Assembly (NCBI GenBank): GCA_965240325.2
Contig: OZ251230.1
Span: 2,108,001 to 2,172,000 of the forward strand
Direction: 5' to 3'
DNA from: Rebecca billardiae RCC1528
Taxonomy: Eukaryota; Haptophyta
DNA length: 64,000 nt
The position numbers were made by a program, and so were the translations under genes. A model generated the notes under the pieces. That model saw only the letters and a list, made by a program, of their open reading frames with translations, was not told where the DNA came from and made no database searches. Positions 53,449 through 63,798 of this stretch are shown piece by piece (the first letter of the stretch is position 1; the number at the start of each line of letters is the position of its first letter).

Positions 53449-56400
53449 CGCGCAACAGCCAAAGGAGAGAAGCTGCAGCGGCGGTGTGGCGGTAGGTGCC
53501 CGAAATGTGGGGAGCGTGCCGACGCGCAGCTTGCCCGCCGCCTTTTGAGCGCTGCGCTGACGAGATTCTCGAGCCGGAAACAGGGGCGCAGGACCCCAGC
53601 ACGCGAGCGCCCGGCGACGACGGGGCCCGACTCGAAACTGAAGGTTCGAGTGCATAAGAATCTGCGGCAGCAGCCAATCAGCTTGCGCGCCTGGCTGCGT
53701 CGGCACGCCCGGGAATAATTACGAGTGGCAAAAAATAGCAGCGCGCTGCTACATGATATGAGTACCCATGATGACGTGGTCTGATGGTTGGCGCCTGCCC
53801 GGGCCCGACCGGGGTAGGACACCTGGATACTTGTTGCAGCCTGCCGCTCAGCTTGTTATTCAGGCGGTATTGCGCGCGTGCCCACGCCTTTTGAGCATTC
53901 AGGCGGAAATACTAGTCTCGTCACATCCCTTCAAGGGCGCGGGCCGCGGGGCCACGCGGCCGGACCGGTCCGATCGCGGCCGAATCTGCGTGATCGTATG
54001 GAACGTCCGCGTCGCCGCGGCACGGTCTCAACAGCGGGACCGGCAAGATGCCCGGCTGTGGAGTGCGGGCGTGGCGGCAGTAGCGACTGTCGCAACTTAC
54101 ACGCCTGTGGAAGGACGCGGCAGCGGCAGCGTCTTGTTCCCGGCGGCAGCCGCGAAAACAGCGTCTTGACGTTCCCGTTCCCGGCAGCAGATGTTCCCGG
54201 CGGGCATGACATAAGGTCTGGGAGAAAGCAGCAGTCAGCGTCGTTGCACATGCAGGCAAGAGTACACACGGTGCGAGCCTTCGCAAGCCTGGTTATCAGT
54301 GACCCCACCCACCCACCCACCCGCCCACCCACCCCCTATTAATGGCGCCCTATGCACCCTTCCTGCACCACCACCCCCCCCTTCCTGTTTGCCGATGGCC
54401 GCGCCCGTTGAATCGGCCGAACGATAGCACGCGGCCTGCGCCTCGGGTAGTCTACGCAACGCAGTGCGTAGTGCACGTAATAGGTGGGCTGGGCTAGGGG
54501 TAAGGGGAATACAGTCTGCGCGCCCCCATAGCACAAACTAGCCTATGCGCCATCTGCTGCGTATTCGCCTCTCAAGTCTCGATTCTCGACTGGCCCGGAA
54601 GTCTCGGCGACCCGACCGCCACAGACCGATCTGTGTCTCGATGTCACGCTCACACTGCCATGGGCACTGGCACTGGCGGGCTGATGCAGCTGGCCGGTGC
54701 CGATCACCTAGACACCGGCGCCCTAGGCTTGACGAATAATGCCGAGCCAAACTCCGGGGCTAGCTACGCAATGCATCACCGCGCAGTCAATATTCTTCTG
54801 GCTAAATCTTCTGCTTGGCAGTATGCCTACTGTCTTAACTATAACGTGACCGCGCCAGAGGGCCACGCGAGCCCCGTGACCCGCGCCGACTGTACTCGAT
54901 GTGACTGGGTCAGTGGCTAATTTACCATCGAATGCAAGCGGGGCGGGTGCGGGGTGGCGGCGGGTGGCGCGGCAGGCTCAGCCTGACTAAATGCCTAATT
55001 CATCCGGATTCAATCATGACCTCCGACGGGCATGGCGATACATTGTTTATTACATGTATATCTAGTATTAGTTACGACCTCACCCTCATCCAAGTGCTCC
55101 GGACCGGGCGCTCGGCCGCGGCGGCACTCTGCCGTCGCCGCCGCGTGCCCCATTCCCAGGCCGAGGCGGTGCTCCATCCCGGCCGGCCGCTCCCATGGCC
55201 ATGTTACATGTAGCGGCGGCATGAGCATCCGCCTTCCGCTGCATCCGGCATCGTGATCGACGGTGATCGTAGCTTGATCGTCAATAATCAGCGCAGAATA
55301 TATATTTATAATCGGATGCCGTAGCGTCGCATGGCTAGTGAGTCGGGCACTCGCTGCGCCTGCTGTTCGGCGGCACTCGGCCAGTCATCGCCATCGGGCT
55401 CGGCCCGGCGACTCGGCGGGCCGCGCGCGGGACCGCAGTCAGGCACGTAACGACCGGGTCCGGGGCCCCGCGGGCCCGCGGGCTCCGCGACGGTGCCGGC
55501 ACTCGGCAGTCGACATTATTGTCCGGGCCGCGCGTAACTCGTAAGGATGCTGATGACTGCTATATATTATTGATATTCGTCAGTGACTGCTCAGCATGCA
55601 CTCCTGCTGACTACCGTGAACCTCAAGCTCCTCAGCGACGGACTGAGTCGTGTCAGTGTCCGCTGAGCAACTCAGCAAGGCCAAGCAGTGGCCTCGGAAT
55701 CCGATATTGACGGCATTCATAATTGCGGACCCGCGGGACTGAGTACAGTAGCTGCTCGGAGTAGCTCAGTAGTGATGCCGCCGTAGTACGTCCGTAATAA
55801 AGTTCTCTGCTAAGAGTACTCGGGCCGAGTGCCAATAAGTCGGCAAAATATCTCATATTATACTTATAATATATATATTAATACTAGATCCGGAATCATC
55901 ATCAGTGATTGCAGAGTGAACTTCGGGCCGTACTGGGCTCGGACGCTGCCGCCGCGCTGGCCGTCTGCCCGAGGCTGCCGCGCCTCCCGGTGGCATCCTG
56001 TCCCACGCCAATGGCTCGGTACTCGGTACCGGATCAGTCTAGCCTAACTACGGTAGTAGTTTGAACTTGAGTGAGCTGCCGGACTCTCTCTCTCTCTCTC
56101 TCGTCCGGTGGATTTGCATTTGGCACCTTTTTGTCTGCGCTGCCGCTGCCCATGTATGATGTAACCTCGGCAACGCGGTTCGAGGTGGTCGAGCGAGACC
56201 TAAGCTGAGCTTGGAGCTCGGGGAAACAATTCGCGTCTCGATATCTGCTCCCGTTCGGTAGTTATAAGTTATGGCCGAAAACATGGTGCCTTGTCATTTT
56301 TGGGCCCGCCTGTTCACCCAGTGGTTTCACTGTGAAATGGCGGAGGTCATATCTCACGAACCACAGACCGTAGCACTAGCAAGCTCGGGATTGTTTCAGT

Positions 56401-56579
56401 GCCGCGCGTTCCTACCAGGCGAGCTTAGAAGAAGCACGAACAAGTTTGAGCCCGTATCAATACTTGCGCTCGGTGACGGTCGCGGCGGCCAGCATTAGTA
56501 AGCAAGAGCCAACAGACTAGCTGCGTCGGGCTAAATATTAATCGTCATTATAATAATAACTATATATATAGATATATAC
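53449..56579. other. Long intergenic region with G4-forming tract, no gene seen
   Basis: A C-rich CCCA array lies at 54302-54337 (see finding). The rest is mixed or AT-rich, with TA and CT short repeats near 55865 and 56084-56102. No supported gene. Confidence 0.5.
54302..54337 (-). repeat. CCCA array; G-quadruplex potential on minus strand
   Basis: Plus strand CCCC ACCC ACCC ACCC ACCC GCCC ACCC ACCCCC. The minus strand has eight G-tracts of three or more separated by single bases, an ideal short-loop G-quadruplex. Confidence 0.8.
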
Positions 56580-56873
56580 ACGGCGTGGCGCGCGCGCCTC
56601 AGCGCGCCCTCGCGCCCCGCCGCCGCCGAGCGCGCGCTGCTCGGCACCATGCGGCGCGAGCTGGGCATGCGCTGCCTGCGTGGCCAGGCCAAGATGCTCA
56701 TCGCCCGCGCGCGCATGGCGCACGTGCGCCCGGGGGCACGCGCCCACGGGGGCGCTGCATACGACGACTACTTCGAGACGACGGCTGACGACGCGTGGCA
56801 CCGCGACCACCGCGGTGGCGCGCGCGCGTCGACGCCAGACGGTGCGTCGAGCTTCCGCTCGGCGATGGAGTGA
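56580..56873 (+). pseudogene. Isolated GC-rich coding-like fragment
   Basis: An open frame with strong GC-rich codon bias starts abruptly at 56580 after TA-rich DNA: AERALLGTMRRELGMRCLRG, QAKMLIARARMAHVRPGARA, YDDYFETTADDAWHRDH, stop 56871-56873. ATG 56649 would give 74 aa. It resembles the 3' part of a larger gene cut off upstream, or a very small gene. Family unknown. Confidence 0.3.
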
Positions 56874-57106
56874 TGGGCGACTACGAGGGGGGGGGGGACG
56901 ACGGCGAGGAGCGCTGATCCTGGTGTTTGTCTCTGCTGCTCGATCTGCTGCTACAGCTTGCTGACTCTGACGCCTGCCCGTTGCCAAGTACCACGTCGTT
57001 AATAATATATATGGCCCGCCATATACTTAAGCAGCCCGACGAAGTACTAAGAAGGCGGTCCTAGTGCTCTGTGAGAGCCAGGTGTGCCAAATGCAAATCC
57101 ACCGGA

Positions 57107-57171
<65 letters not shown>

Positions 57172-57763
57172 CCGCATGGTTACATTCAGAGTCAGCTGGC
57201 GGTGCAACGACTTCTGCTCAGACAATATATCTTGAAAGGGCTTTCGTCCACGGGATCCGATGACGACGATGACGCCGGGATCCTGCCGTGGTCTGGTCAC
57301 CTGGTCTGGCGGTGACGGCTGACGCCATGGCCATGGGCCCGACACCGGACACGCTCCCGCGCCGGGCGCCTCGGGCTCGGACGGCTCGGTCTCGGACCGC
57401 GCGAAAGCCGAATGCCCCCGGCCCCTGGGGGGGGCATTGCTACCGGACTGGCGCGGGCCGTAATCAAATGTACCCGCTTGAAATAGAGGAAGCCAATTTC
57501 AAATAGGAATGTGGTTCGATTTGGCGTATGACCAGTGCGGGGAACGCCCCTGACGAGTCCGCCGGCGGCGACGCCGCGCAGTCCGCGGACGGACCAGCCG
57601 GGCAGCAGGCCGTCCGGCGCCCCGACGGGCAAGCCTGCCGCCGTCAGTTCAGGCATGCCCAGAGAGTCGCACTCGCGCTCGTCGCGTGTGCCCTCGGCGC
57701 TCAGTCACGTCCATTGCCAGCGACACACGCGCCGAAGCAGGCGAGGCGTGAGCGGTGAGGCCT
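56874..57763. other. intergenic with (TA)n, no gene seen
   Basis: TA microsatellite at about 57109-57166; otherwise no supported feature. Confidence 0.5.
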
Positions 57764-58852
57764 CTACTCGCCCTCCTCGCCCTTCTCGCCACCCTTGGCG
57801 AAGTCAGACTCAAAGTAGAGCTGGTTGATAAGAACAGCAGCCGCGAGGAAGACTGACGTGTTGGCGTAGTTGACGCCTGGCGGCATGTCGAGCTTGAAGA
57901 TGTCCGCGTCGCCCGGCACGTCGAAGGGCTGTCGCGGTCGCCGGCGCGGGTGCAGGTGGAGGGTGTGAGCGTGAGCGCACGACTTTTCACAGCATATGCT
58001 CGCGCGCGGGGGCGGAGACGCGGGAGGGCCGGGTGGGGGGATGCTGCGAAGGGGTGGACGGACGCGGGGGCTCGCACCAAGGTGGGGAAATACTTGGTGA
58101 TCTCGCCCAGCTTGTCGTTGTCGCCCGCGAGGTAGATGTGGAACGGGGTGCGGCCGCAGCAGCCGGCGCCCGCGCAGCAGTTCACGCATGTGCCACAGCA
58201 GCACGTGGGCTGGTGGATGTCGTAGAGCTTGCGGTCGTTGGTGTCGAAGACGCCATAGGTGGGCACGCAGCAGTAGCACGTCTCGCGCACATAGCCCATC
58301 TCCTTGTCGTTCTGCACGTCCTCCACCCACACCACCTGGTAGCAGCACAGCTTGCATGGTGCTGGCATGGGACGCAGCGGGCGCCGCATCTTGAGGATCT
58401 CCGTGCCGCCCTTGTCCGCACCCCAGTGCGCGGTCGTCGTCCACGAGCGCTGGTTGCCGCAGCAGCTGCGTGCGGCGCGCGTTTCGCAAGCACCGCGGGC
58501 AACGCATCGTGTCAACACAAGGCACGCGCTGCATGGGCGCGGCGAGGGACATTCGAACTGTCACGCGGGCGCCGCGCGCGCACAAGCGGACGAACGGGTT
58601 GGAATCCTCCTTGATGTAGAGGTAGTCTTTGCTGCTGCCAATGCCCGTGCCCAGCCGGAACTCGGACTCGGCCGCGCAGCAGCCGCAGCACCACTCCTGG
58701 CAGCAGCCCCTGCGCGTCTGCTTGAGCCACATCTTGTCCTGCTTCTCAAAGACGCGGATCATCTCGTTGGGGCTCGCGTCCGCATCGTTGCCCGAGCGGG
58801 CCTTGTCGGCGAGCAGCTCGCCCTCGGTCGAAGCGCCGCAGATGTTTCCCAT
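57764..58852 (-). CDS. Phospholipid scramblase paralog B, three exons
   Basis: 273 aa; exons 58852-58584, 58465-58078 and 57928-57764; introns 58466-58583 (GTGCGC...ACGCAG, phase 2) and 57929-58077 (GTGCGA...CGACAG, phase 0); total is a multiple of three. Starts MGNICGASTEGELLADKA like paralog A, then EMIRVFEKQDKMWLKQTRRG, a Cys-rich CCQEWCCGCCAAESEF, and CCGNQRSWTTTAHWGAD. RRPLRPMPAPCKLCCYQVVW, ETCYCCVPTYGVFD, QPTCCCGTCVNCCAGAGCCG and TPFHIYLAGDNDKLGEITKY follow. It ends SVFLAAAVLINQLYFES plus a 14-residue charged tail absent from A. Intron 1 sits at the same codon and phase as in A; intron 2 does not. Product of local duplication. Confidence 0.83.
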   Translation of the reverse strand: MGNICGASTEGELLADKARSGNDADASPNEMIRVFEKQDKMWLKQTRRGCCQEWCCGCCAAESEFRLGTGIGSSKDYLYIKEDSNPFVRLCARGARVTVRMSLAAPMQRVPCVDTMRCPRCLRNARRTQLLRQPALVDDDRALGCGQGRHGDPQDAAPAASHASTMQAVLLPGGVGGGRAERQGDGLCARDVLLLRAHLWRLRHQRPQALRHPPAHVLLWHMRELLRGRRLLRPHPVPHLPRGRQRQAGRDHQVFPHLGASPRVRPPLRSIPPPGPPASPPPRASICCEKSCAHAHTLHLHPRRRPRQPFDVPGDADIFKLDMPPGVNYANTSVFLAAAVLINQLYFESDFAKGGEKGEEGE

Positions 58853-59605
58853 CGCTGCCGAGTCGCGCGGCCAATATCGAGCGCGGCGCGGCGCTGTCCG
58901 AAATGGACCTGGTTGTCGGCTCTCCTTGCAAAGCAAAGCGGTGCACCGACGTGCCGAAGCCTGTTGCGAGTCGCAGCGCAGGGTTCCCAGGACAACTTCG
59001 AACGCGAGGTCGACTGGGGTCGTAGTTGGGGCGAACGGCGAGTCACGACCGCTTCTTGCCTGCTTCCTCACTTCAAGGCCACGATACGGCCCTTGCCCCG
59101 ACAGTTCCGACGCGGCGAAGCCCAGTTTTGACTAACGCGAGAAATGCGAGCGGCTCGCAAAATACGAGCGCACCCATTTTCGGTGGGGCGGGTAACGACG
59201 CCTGTAACCGTCGTGATGACGACGACGGTCGTGACTCGTGACCGCCACGCCGTGACAGGACCATGAGCACAGCGTGAGCTGCTGGAGCGAGATCCACCTG
59301 CAAAGGCGGAGTGCCGGGATTTGACAGCCGGCTCTCGCAGCATCATCGCGCTGCACTGCGCCTGCGGCGGCGCACGGGCCCGCCGCGCATCGTCAGCCAG
59401 CCCCGGGCAGCCGGCCACCGGCCCGCACCCGCACCGCTCGGGCGCTGACCGTCCGCTCACTCCGCAGGCGGCGGCTTGGTGCCGTTACGGCCCCGGTACC
59501 GGGCTGAACCGGACCGAACGGCTGGGGTGTTTGCGGGCTGTTTCGGTGTCCCAAAGTAACGTACTGGCACCCATACGCCAGGGCCTGGCATCACAACATC
59601 GGCCA
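58853..59605. other. intergenic, no gene seen
   Basis: Promoter side of paralog B and 3' flank of the kelch gene. No motif recognised. Confidence 0.45.
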
Positions 59606-61633
59606 TCATCGGGCATCAGGCGCGGATCGGCTCCTGCTGTCAGAATCGACGGGCTCACTTTCCGCATCAGGCTTGATCATGTCGCCTGAGGCGTGCACTG
59701 CTGCGCCGAGGCCGCCTTCGGGGCCGGGCGCCGCGTCAGTCTCATCCTCGTCGTCCTCGTCGTCGTCCTCGTCGTCGTCGTCCCACTCCTCGTCCTCCTC
59801 GCCGTCCTCGTCGAATCCCTGCCCGTCTTCGTCCTCGTCGTCCTCGTCGCTGTCGAGCGCGAGCAGCGCCTCCGCCTCCGCTCGCGCTTTGCCACGGACG
59901 AGACAGGTCCACTCCGGCTGGTTGACGTCGAGCTTGCCCATGTTGAGGCACCACAGGTCGTCAAGCGTCACCTCCGCCGCGCCCTGCTCGTACAGCCCGC
60001 CGTACAGGTAGAGCATGGTGCCGCGCGTGGCGCACAGCGCGTTCATGCGCGCGCACGGCGGCTCGAGGCCGGGCGCGGGCGCGCCGGCGCCGCCCGCGCT
60101 GTCCTCGGGCTCAGCGCCATCGTCCTCGTTCAGGCGGCGCTCTCGCCGCCCGCGCCTGCCGCCCGTGTCCATGAGGAGATCACCGAGCTGCTCGGAGAGC
60201 TCCTCGTCCTTCGCGGAGGCAGCGCCATCCGCGCGCGCCCCGCTCGCTCCGGCGGCCAGTGCGGCCGCGCCGTTGGTGCCGCTGGTGCCGCCCTGCCCAG
60301 GCGCCTCGTGCTCGCGCGTCGCGCCGCTGCCCGCCTTCTCCGACGGGCCGAACCAGCGGCCGCTCTCGAGCGAGTACACGTGCAGGTCGTTGAAGAAGTG
60401 CGAGCTGAGCGCCTCCGAGTCCGTCGCCTCCTCGTCGTGCACGCCGCCGAAGCAAATGAGCCGCTGCCGCGCCGCATCGAGCGCCATCGCAAAGCCCGAG
60501 CGCTGCGAGGGCGGTCGGCCGGACCGCTTGGCCGTCTGCCACGCGCCCCGCGCAGAGTCGAAGACCCACATGTCCTTGAACTCGTGGCCCACCTCGAGCC
60601 CGTCGTCGTCGGCCGCGCTCGCGCTCGCGCTCGCGCCGCCCCCGCCCTTGGGCGCGTGCTGGTTGAACTGGCGCATCACCGCCTTCTTCTTGAAGTAGCC
60701 GCCAAACACAATCAGCGCGTCGCCGCACGTGACCAGCTGGTGGCCCGAGCGCGGCTGCGGCACGCTCGAGCCGGGCTCGACGGGCACCTTCGACCACTTG
60801 TACAGCGAGAGGTCGAAGAGGTGTAGGTCGTTGTAGTACTTCACGTCGCGCAGGTTGTCGAAGAAGCCGCCGAACACGGCGAGCTTGTCGCGCAGCAGCG
60901 CCATGCGGTGGCCGGAGCGCGCGGACGGGCCGCCCTTGGCGTCCACCTGCCACGCGGCGCGGCGGCGGGCAGCGCGCGCCGGCGCGGCCGGTGGTGAGCC
61001 GAGCCCCCGGCGACCGGTGCCAGCGAGCACGTGCGCCCGCCCGCTGCGCGCGCGCGCGCCGAGGGGCGCGCGCGCATCCGGCGCGTGCGCGCCGGCGCGC
61101 ACCTTGGCCCACTCCATGCTGGTGAGGTCGAGCTGCCACAGGTCCTTGTAGTGGTAGAACTGCGACTGCGTGGGCGAGGAGTACTCGCCGCCGAAGACAA
61201 AGACGGACGGGGGGTCGCTCGCCACGGCGACGGCCTGGTGCGACGCCCGGGGCGGCGGGCACGGGCTCGAGATGACCAGCCGCCACTCCAGCCGCTTCAG
61301 GTTGAAGCGGTACAGCTCGTCGAAGAGCGTCGCGCGCTTGCCGTCAAAGATCTCGCCGCCAAACAGCAGCAGCTCGTCCTTCGTCGGGTGCGCGGTGAGC
61401 GAGGCGTTGCACCGCGCGGACGGCGGCTCCACCACCTCCTCGCGCACCTCGGCCTTCGGCTTGGACGCGTAGCGCTCGATCAGCGTGCTGAGCTCCTCCT
61501 CCTCCGCGCGGTCTGCGCGCCGCCGCTCTTCCTTGGACGCGTTCTTCTGCGACTTGGCCGCTGTCTTGACGGCGCCCTTGCCTCGGCGCTCCTCGCGCTT
61601 GGCCTTCGCGGCCTTGGTGTCGCGCTTGCCCAT
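59606..61633 (-). CDS. KLHDC4: KLHDC4-type kelch-repeat protein, two exons
   Basis: 623 aa after removal of intron 60947-61102 (GTGCGC...TGGCAG, 156 bp, phase 0, no internal stop). It starts MGKRDTKAAKAKREERRGKG with AVKTAAKSQKNASKEERRRA, the basic KLHDC4 N-terminus. The six-blade propeller is visible: LTAHPTKDELLLFGGEIFDG, SVFVFGGEYSSPTQSQFYHY, GGPSARSGHRMALLRDKLAV, FGGFFDNLRDVKYYNDLHLF, PRSGHQLVTCGDALIVFGGY, SGRPPSQRSGFAMALD and MLYLYGGLYEQGAAEVTLDD. It ends in a long Asp/Glu tract (59745-59860). The animal ortholog is nuclear/nucleolar and poorly characterised. ATG 61633 is strongly supported by the MGK start. Divergent from the DHHC gene. Confidence 0.93.
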   Translation of the reverse strand: MGKRDTKAAKAKREERRGKGAVKTAAKSQKNASKEERRRADRAEEEELSTLIERYASKPKAEVREEVVEPPSARCNASLTAHPTKDELLLFGGEIFDGKRATLFDELYRFNLKRLEWRLVISSPCPPPRASHQAVAVASDPPSVFVFGGEYSSPTQSQFYHYKDLWQLDLTSMEWAKVRAGAHAPDARAPLGARARSGRAHVLAGTGRRGLGSPPAAPARAARRRAAWQVDAKGGPSARSGHRMALLRDKLAVFGGFFDNLRDVKYYNDLHLFDLSLYKWSKVPVEPGSSVPQPRSGHQLVTCGDALIVFGGYFKKKAVMRQFNQHAPKGGGGASASASAADDDGLEVGHEFKDMWVFDSARGAWQTAKRSGRPPSQRSGFAMALDAARQRLICFGGVHDEEATDSEALSSHFFNDLHVYSLESGRWFGPSEKAGSGATREHEAPGQGGTSGTNGAAALAAGASGARADGAASAKDEELSEQLGDLLMDTGGRRGRRERRLNEDDGAEPEDSAGGAGAPAPGLEPPCARMNALCATRGTMLYLYGGLYEQGAAEVTLDDLWCLNMGKLDVNQPEWTCLVRGKARAEAEALLALDSDEDDEDEDGQGFDEDGEEDEEWDDDDEDDDEDDEDETDAAPGPEGGLGAAVHASGDMIKPDAESEPVDSDSRSRSAPDAR

Positions 61634-61875
61634 CGGCGTGCGCTCGGGTACCCCGGTCACCCCGAGCCACGCGCGTCGCCAGCGCGGCCCCCGCTCCCCG
61701 AGGTCCGCGTGGCCGTGATGATCTCGCGCGCGGATGCAGCACGCCAATGCACGATGGCGCCCTCCGTGACGCCCACCGGAAAGTCAGCAAAGCCGGCAAA
61801 GCTCACAAACTCGCGGCCGCTTGTAGTAATATTCGCGCGCGCTCGTCGCGCGAGTGGCACGCCCGCGCCGACCTG

Positions 61876-63277
61876 ATGGCGGCTACGCGGTGTTGCCGCC
61901 TGGCTTGGTGCCTCAGCAACGACCCTTGTGGGCTCGTCTGCGCGTTCATGACGCATGGTCTGGTCCGTTTGCGCCACATGCGACACGCCGGGCGTGGCGC
62001 GCCCACAGCCCGCGCCGCGATCCCGTGTGACGCACGCGCGCGCCTGCGTGTTCCGCGCCCGTGCAGATTGTGTACGCCAACTTTGCGATTCTATATGGCG
62101 TGCTCTTGCCCTGGTACAGCTGGACGGCGCCTGCCGTGCTGCACTACACCATCTTCGCGATCATATCCGCCTTGGCCATGCTCTCGCACCTGCGCGCCAT
62201 GACGACAAACCCCGGCGCGGTGCCGCTCCAGTGCCCGCTGCCCCCGCACGTGGTGCGCACGCGCCCGCGGCTGGGGTGGCGCGCACGCGCGCGCTTGCGG
62301 CGGCGACTGGGCGGCGGCCTCGCTCGTCGCACAGCCCCCAACCGCCCTCCCCGCCCTCCACCGTCGCCCCTCTCACAGGACGAGAGCCGGAGTCACGTGC
62401 CCATGTGCCACCGATGCGACGGCTACAAGCCGCCGCGCGCACACCACTGCTCGCAGTGCAATCGGTGCATCTTCAAGATGGACCACCACTGCCCATGGGT
62501 GAACAACTGCGTCGGACACAACAACCAGAAGCACTTCATCCTCTTCCTGTGCTACACGCTCACGCTCTCGGCGTACGCGCTCACGCTGCTCGCGATGCGC
62601 GCCGCCTCGTCGATGTCGCAGCTCGAGTCCGCCACGCGCACGCGCAATCGGCCAGCCGCGCTGCTCAGGCCAGCGCACGGCTCGGGAGGGGGGTCGCGCG
62701 CGGCGGGCGATGACGCGGCAGCCGTCTTCATGAATTGTATGCTCTTCTTCGAGGTGCGCGCGCGCGCGCGCGCGCGCGCGCGCGCGCGCGCCGAGCCCAG
62801 CCGCGCTGAGGACGGCGCGAGCGCCGCGCCGCGCCGCGCGCGTCGTGCGCGCAGGCCATCCTGTTTGGCCTCTTCACGGCGGCCATGCTCACCGACCAGC
62901 TCACGTCGATCCTCAACGACACGACGGCGATCGAGCGCCTGAAGAAGGAGGACCGCGACCGCGTGCCGCACGCCTCGTGCCTGTACGCCCTCTCGGAGAC
63001 CTTCGGCCGGCCGTGCTCGCTGCTCTGGCTGGTGCCCACGTCCGTCAAGTTCAACGGCCTCACGTACGAGCAGCTGAGCGCGCCGGAGATGGGCGCGGGC
63101 TACTACGAGTTCCTCAGCGACGCCGGGCACGTCGCGCCCATGGGGCACGACTCGGATGGAGGCAGGAGCGACGACTACTCGTGCGCCGATGAGCGAGACG
63201 CGGAGCTCCTGCACGTCACAGATGCGCTCTCGCCCCGACATGCTGCGCAGTTCGCAGCAAACGACGTGATGTCCTGA
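61876..63277 (+). CDS. DHHC palmitoyltransferase (ZDHHC3/7-like), four exons
   Basis: 356 aa; exons 61876-61962, 62067-62252, 62379-62753 and 62855-63277; all introns phase 0; total is a multiple of three. Transfers palmitate to protein Cys, usually at the Golgi. Exon 1 gives [14 protein letters not shown], which matches the start of TM1 in ZDHHC3/7. Exon 2 gives [19 protein letters not shown], a second helix and [14 protein letters not shown]. Exon 3 has the full Cys-rich domain: [40 protein letters not shown], with the catalytic DHHC, then TM3. Exon 4 has [20 protein letters not shown] (TM4 and the TTxE-like NDTTAIE) and [16 protein letters not shown]. Intron 3 is a (CG)n tract. The exon 2 donor could be 62250 instead of 62253. 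An upstream in-frame ATG lies at 61747. Confidence 0.9.
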
Positions 63278-63798
63278 CAGATGCCGTGCCGCGTGGTCAC
63301 GCACGCCTTGACGGCCAGATCCGCCGCGCACAGCGCCTCACCCAGCGGCAGACGCGAGCCCGGCCGAGCATTGGCAACGTGCGTTCTGGCCTGACTCGGA
63401 CAAGGCCCGCACCGCTCGTCCCCGAGCGAACCGAGCGGCATCGTTACTTGTCACGCACTCGACTGCGCTGGCGTTCCAACGGAAACCGGAGTCGGCCCGA
63501 GGCCGGACCCGCCGCACCGGCACGGACAGACGGTCCGGATCCGGTCCCGGAGTCCGTCGTCAAGCGCACGACTATGGTCGCGAGGACGTACGTTTGGCTC
63601 AGCAGGACGACGGTCGCCTCATACGGCGATATACAGATCAGATGCCGTAATACGCTTACACACGATGACGCGCGCGCTAGCATACCATCCACGGATTGCG
63701 GCCGCTCTCTCCTGTCTCCACTCTCCACGGACCACGCGGACGTCACCGGGGGCAGAGAGTCTGCCAATGGACGAAGGATACGTACTGTACGGTCCGCG
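63278..63798. other. intergenic between convergent genes, no gene seen
   Basis: No motif or repeat recognised. Confidence 0.45.

Noticed and set aside
57528-57828. Short plus-strand frames near scramblase B
   Set aside because: Alternative frames of GC-rich flanking DNA without motifs.
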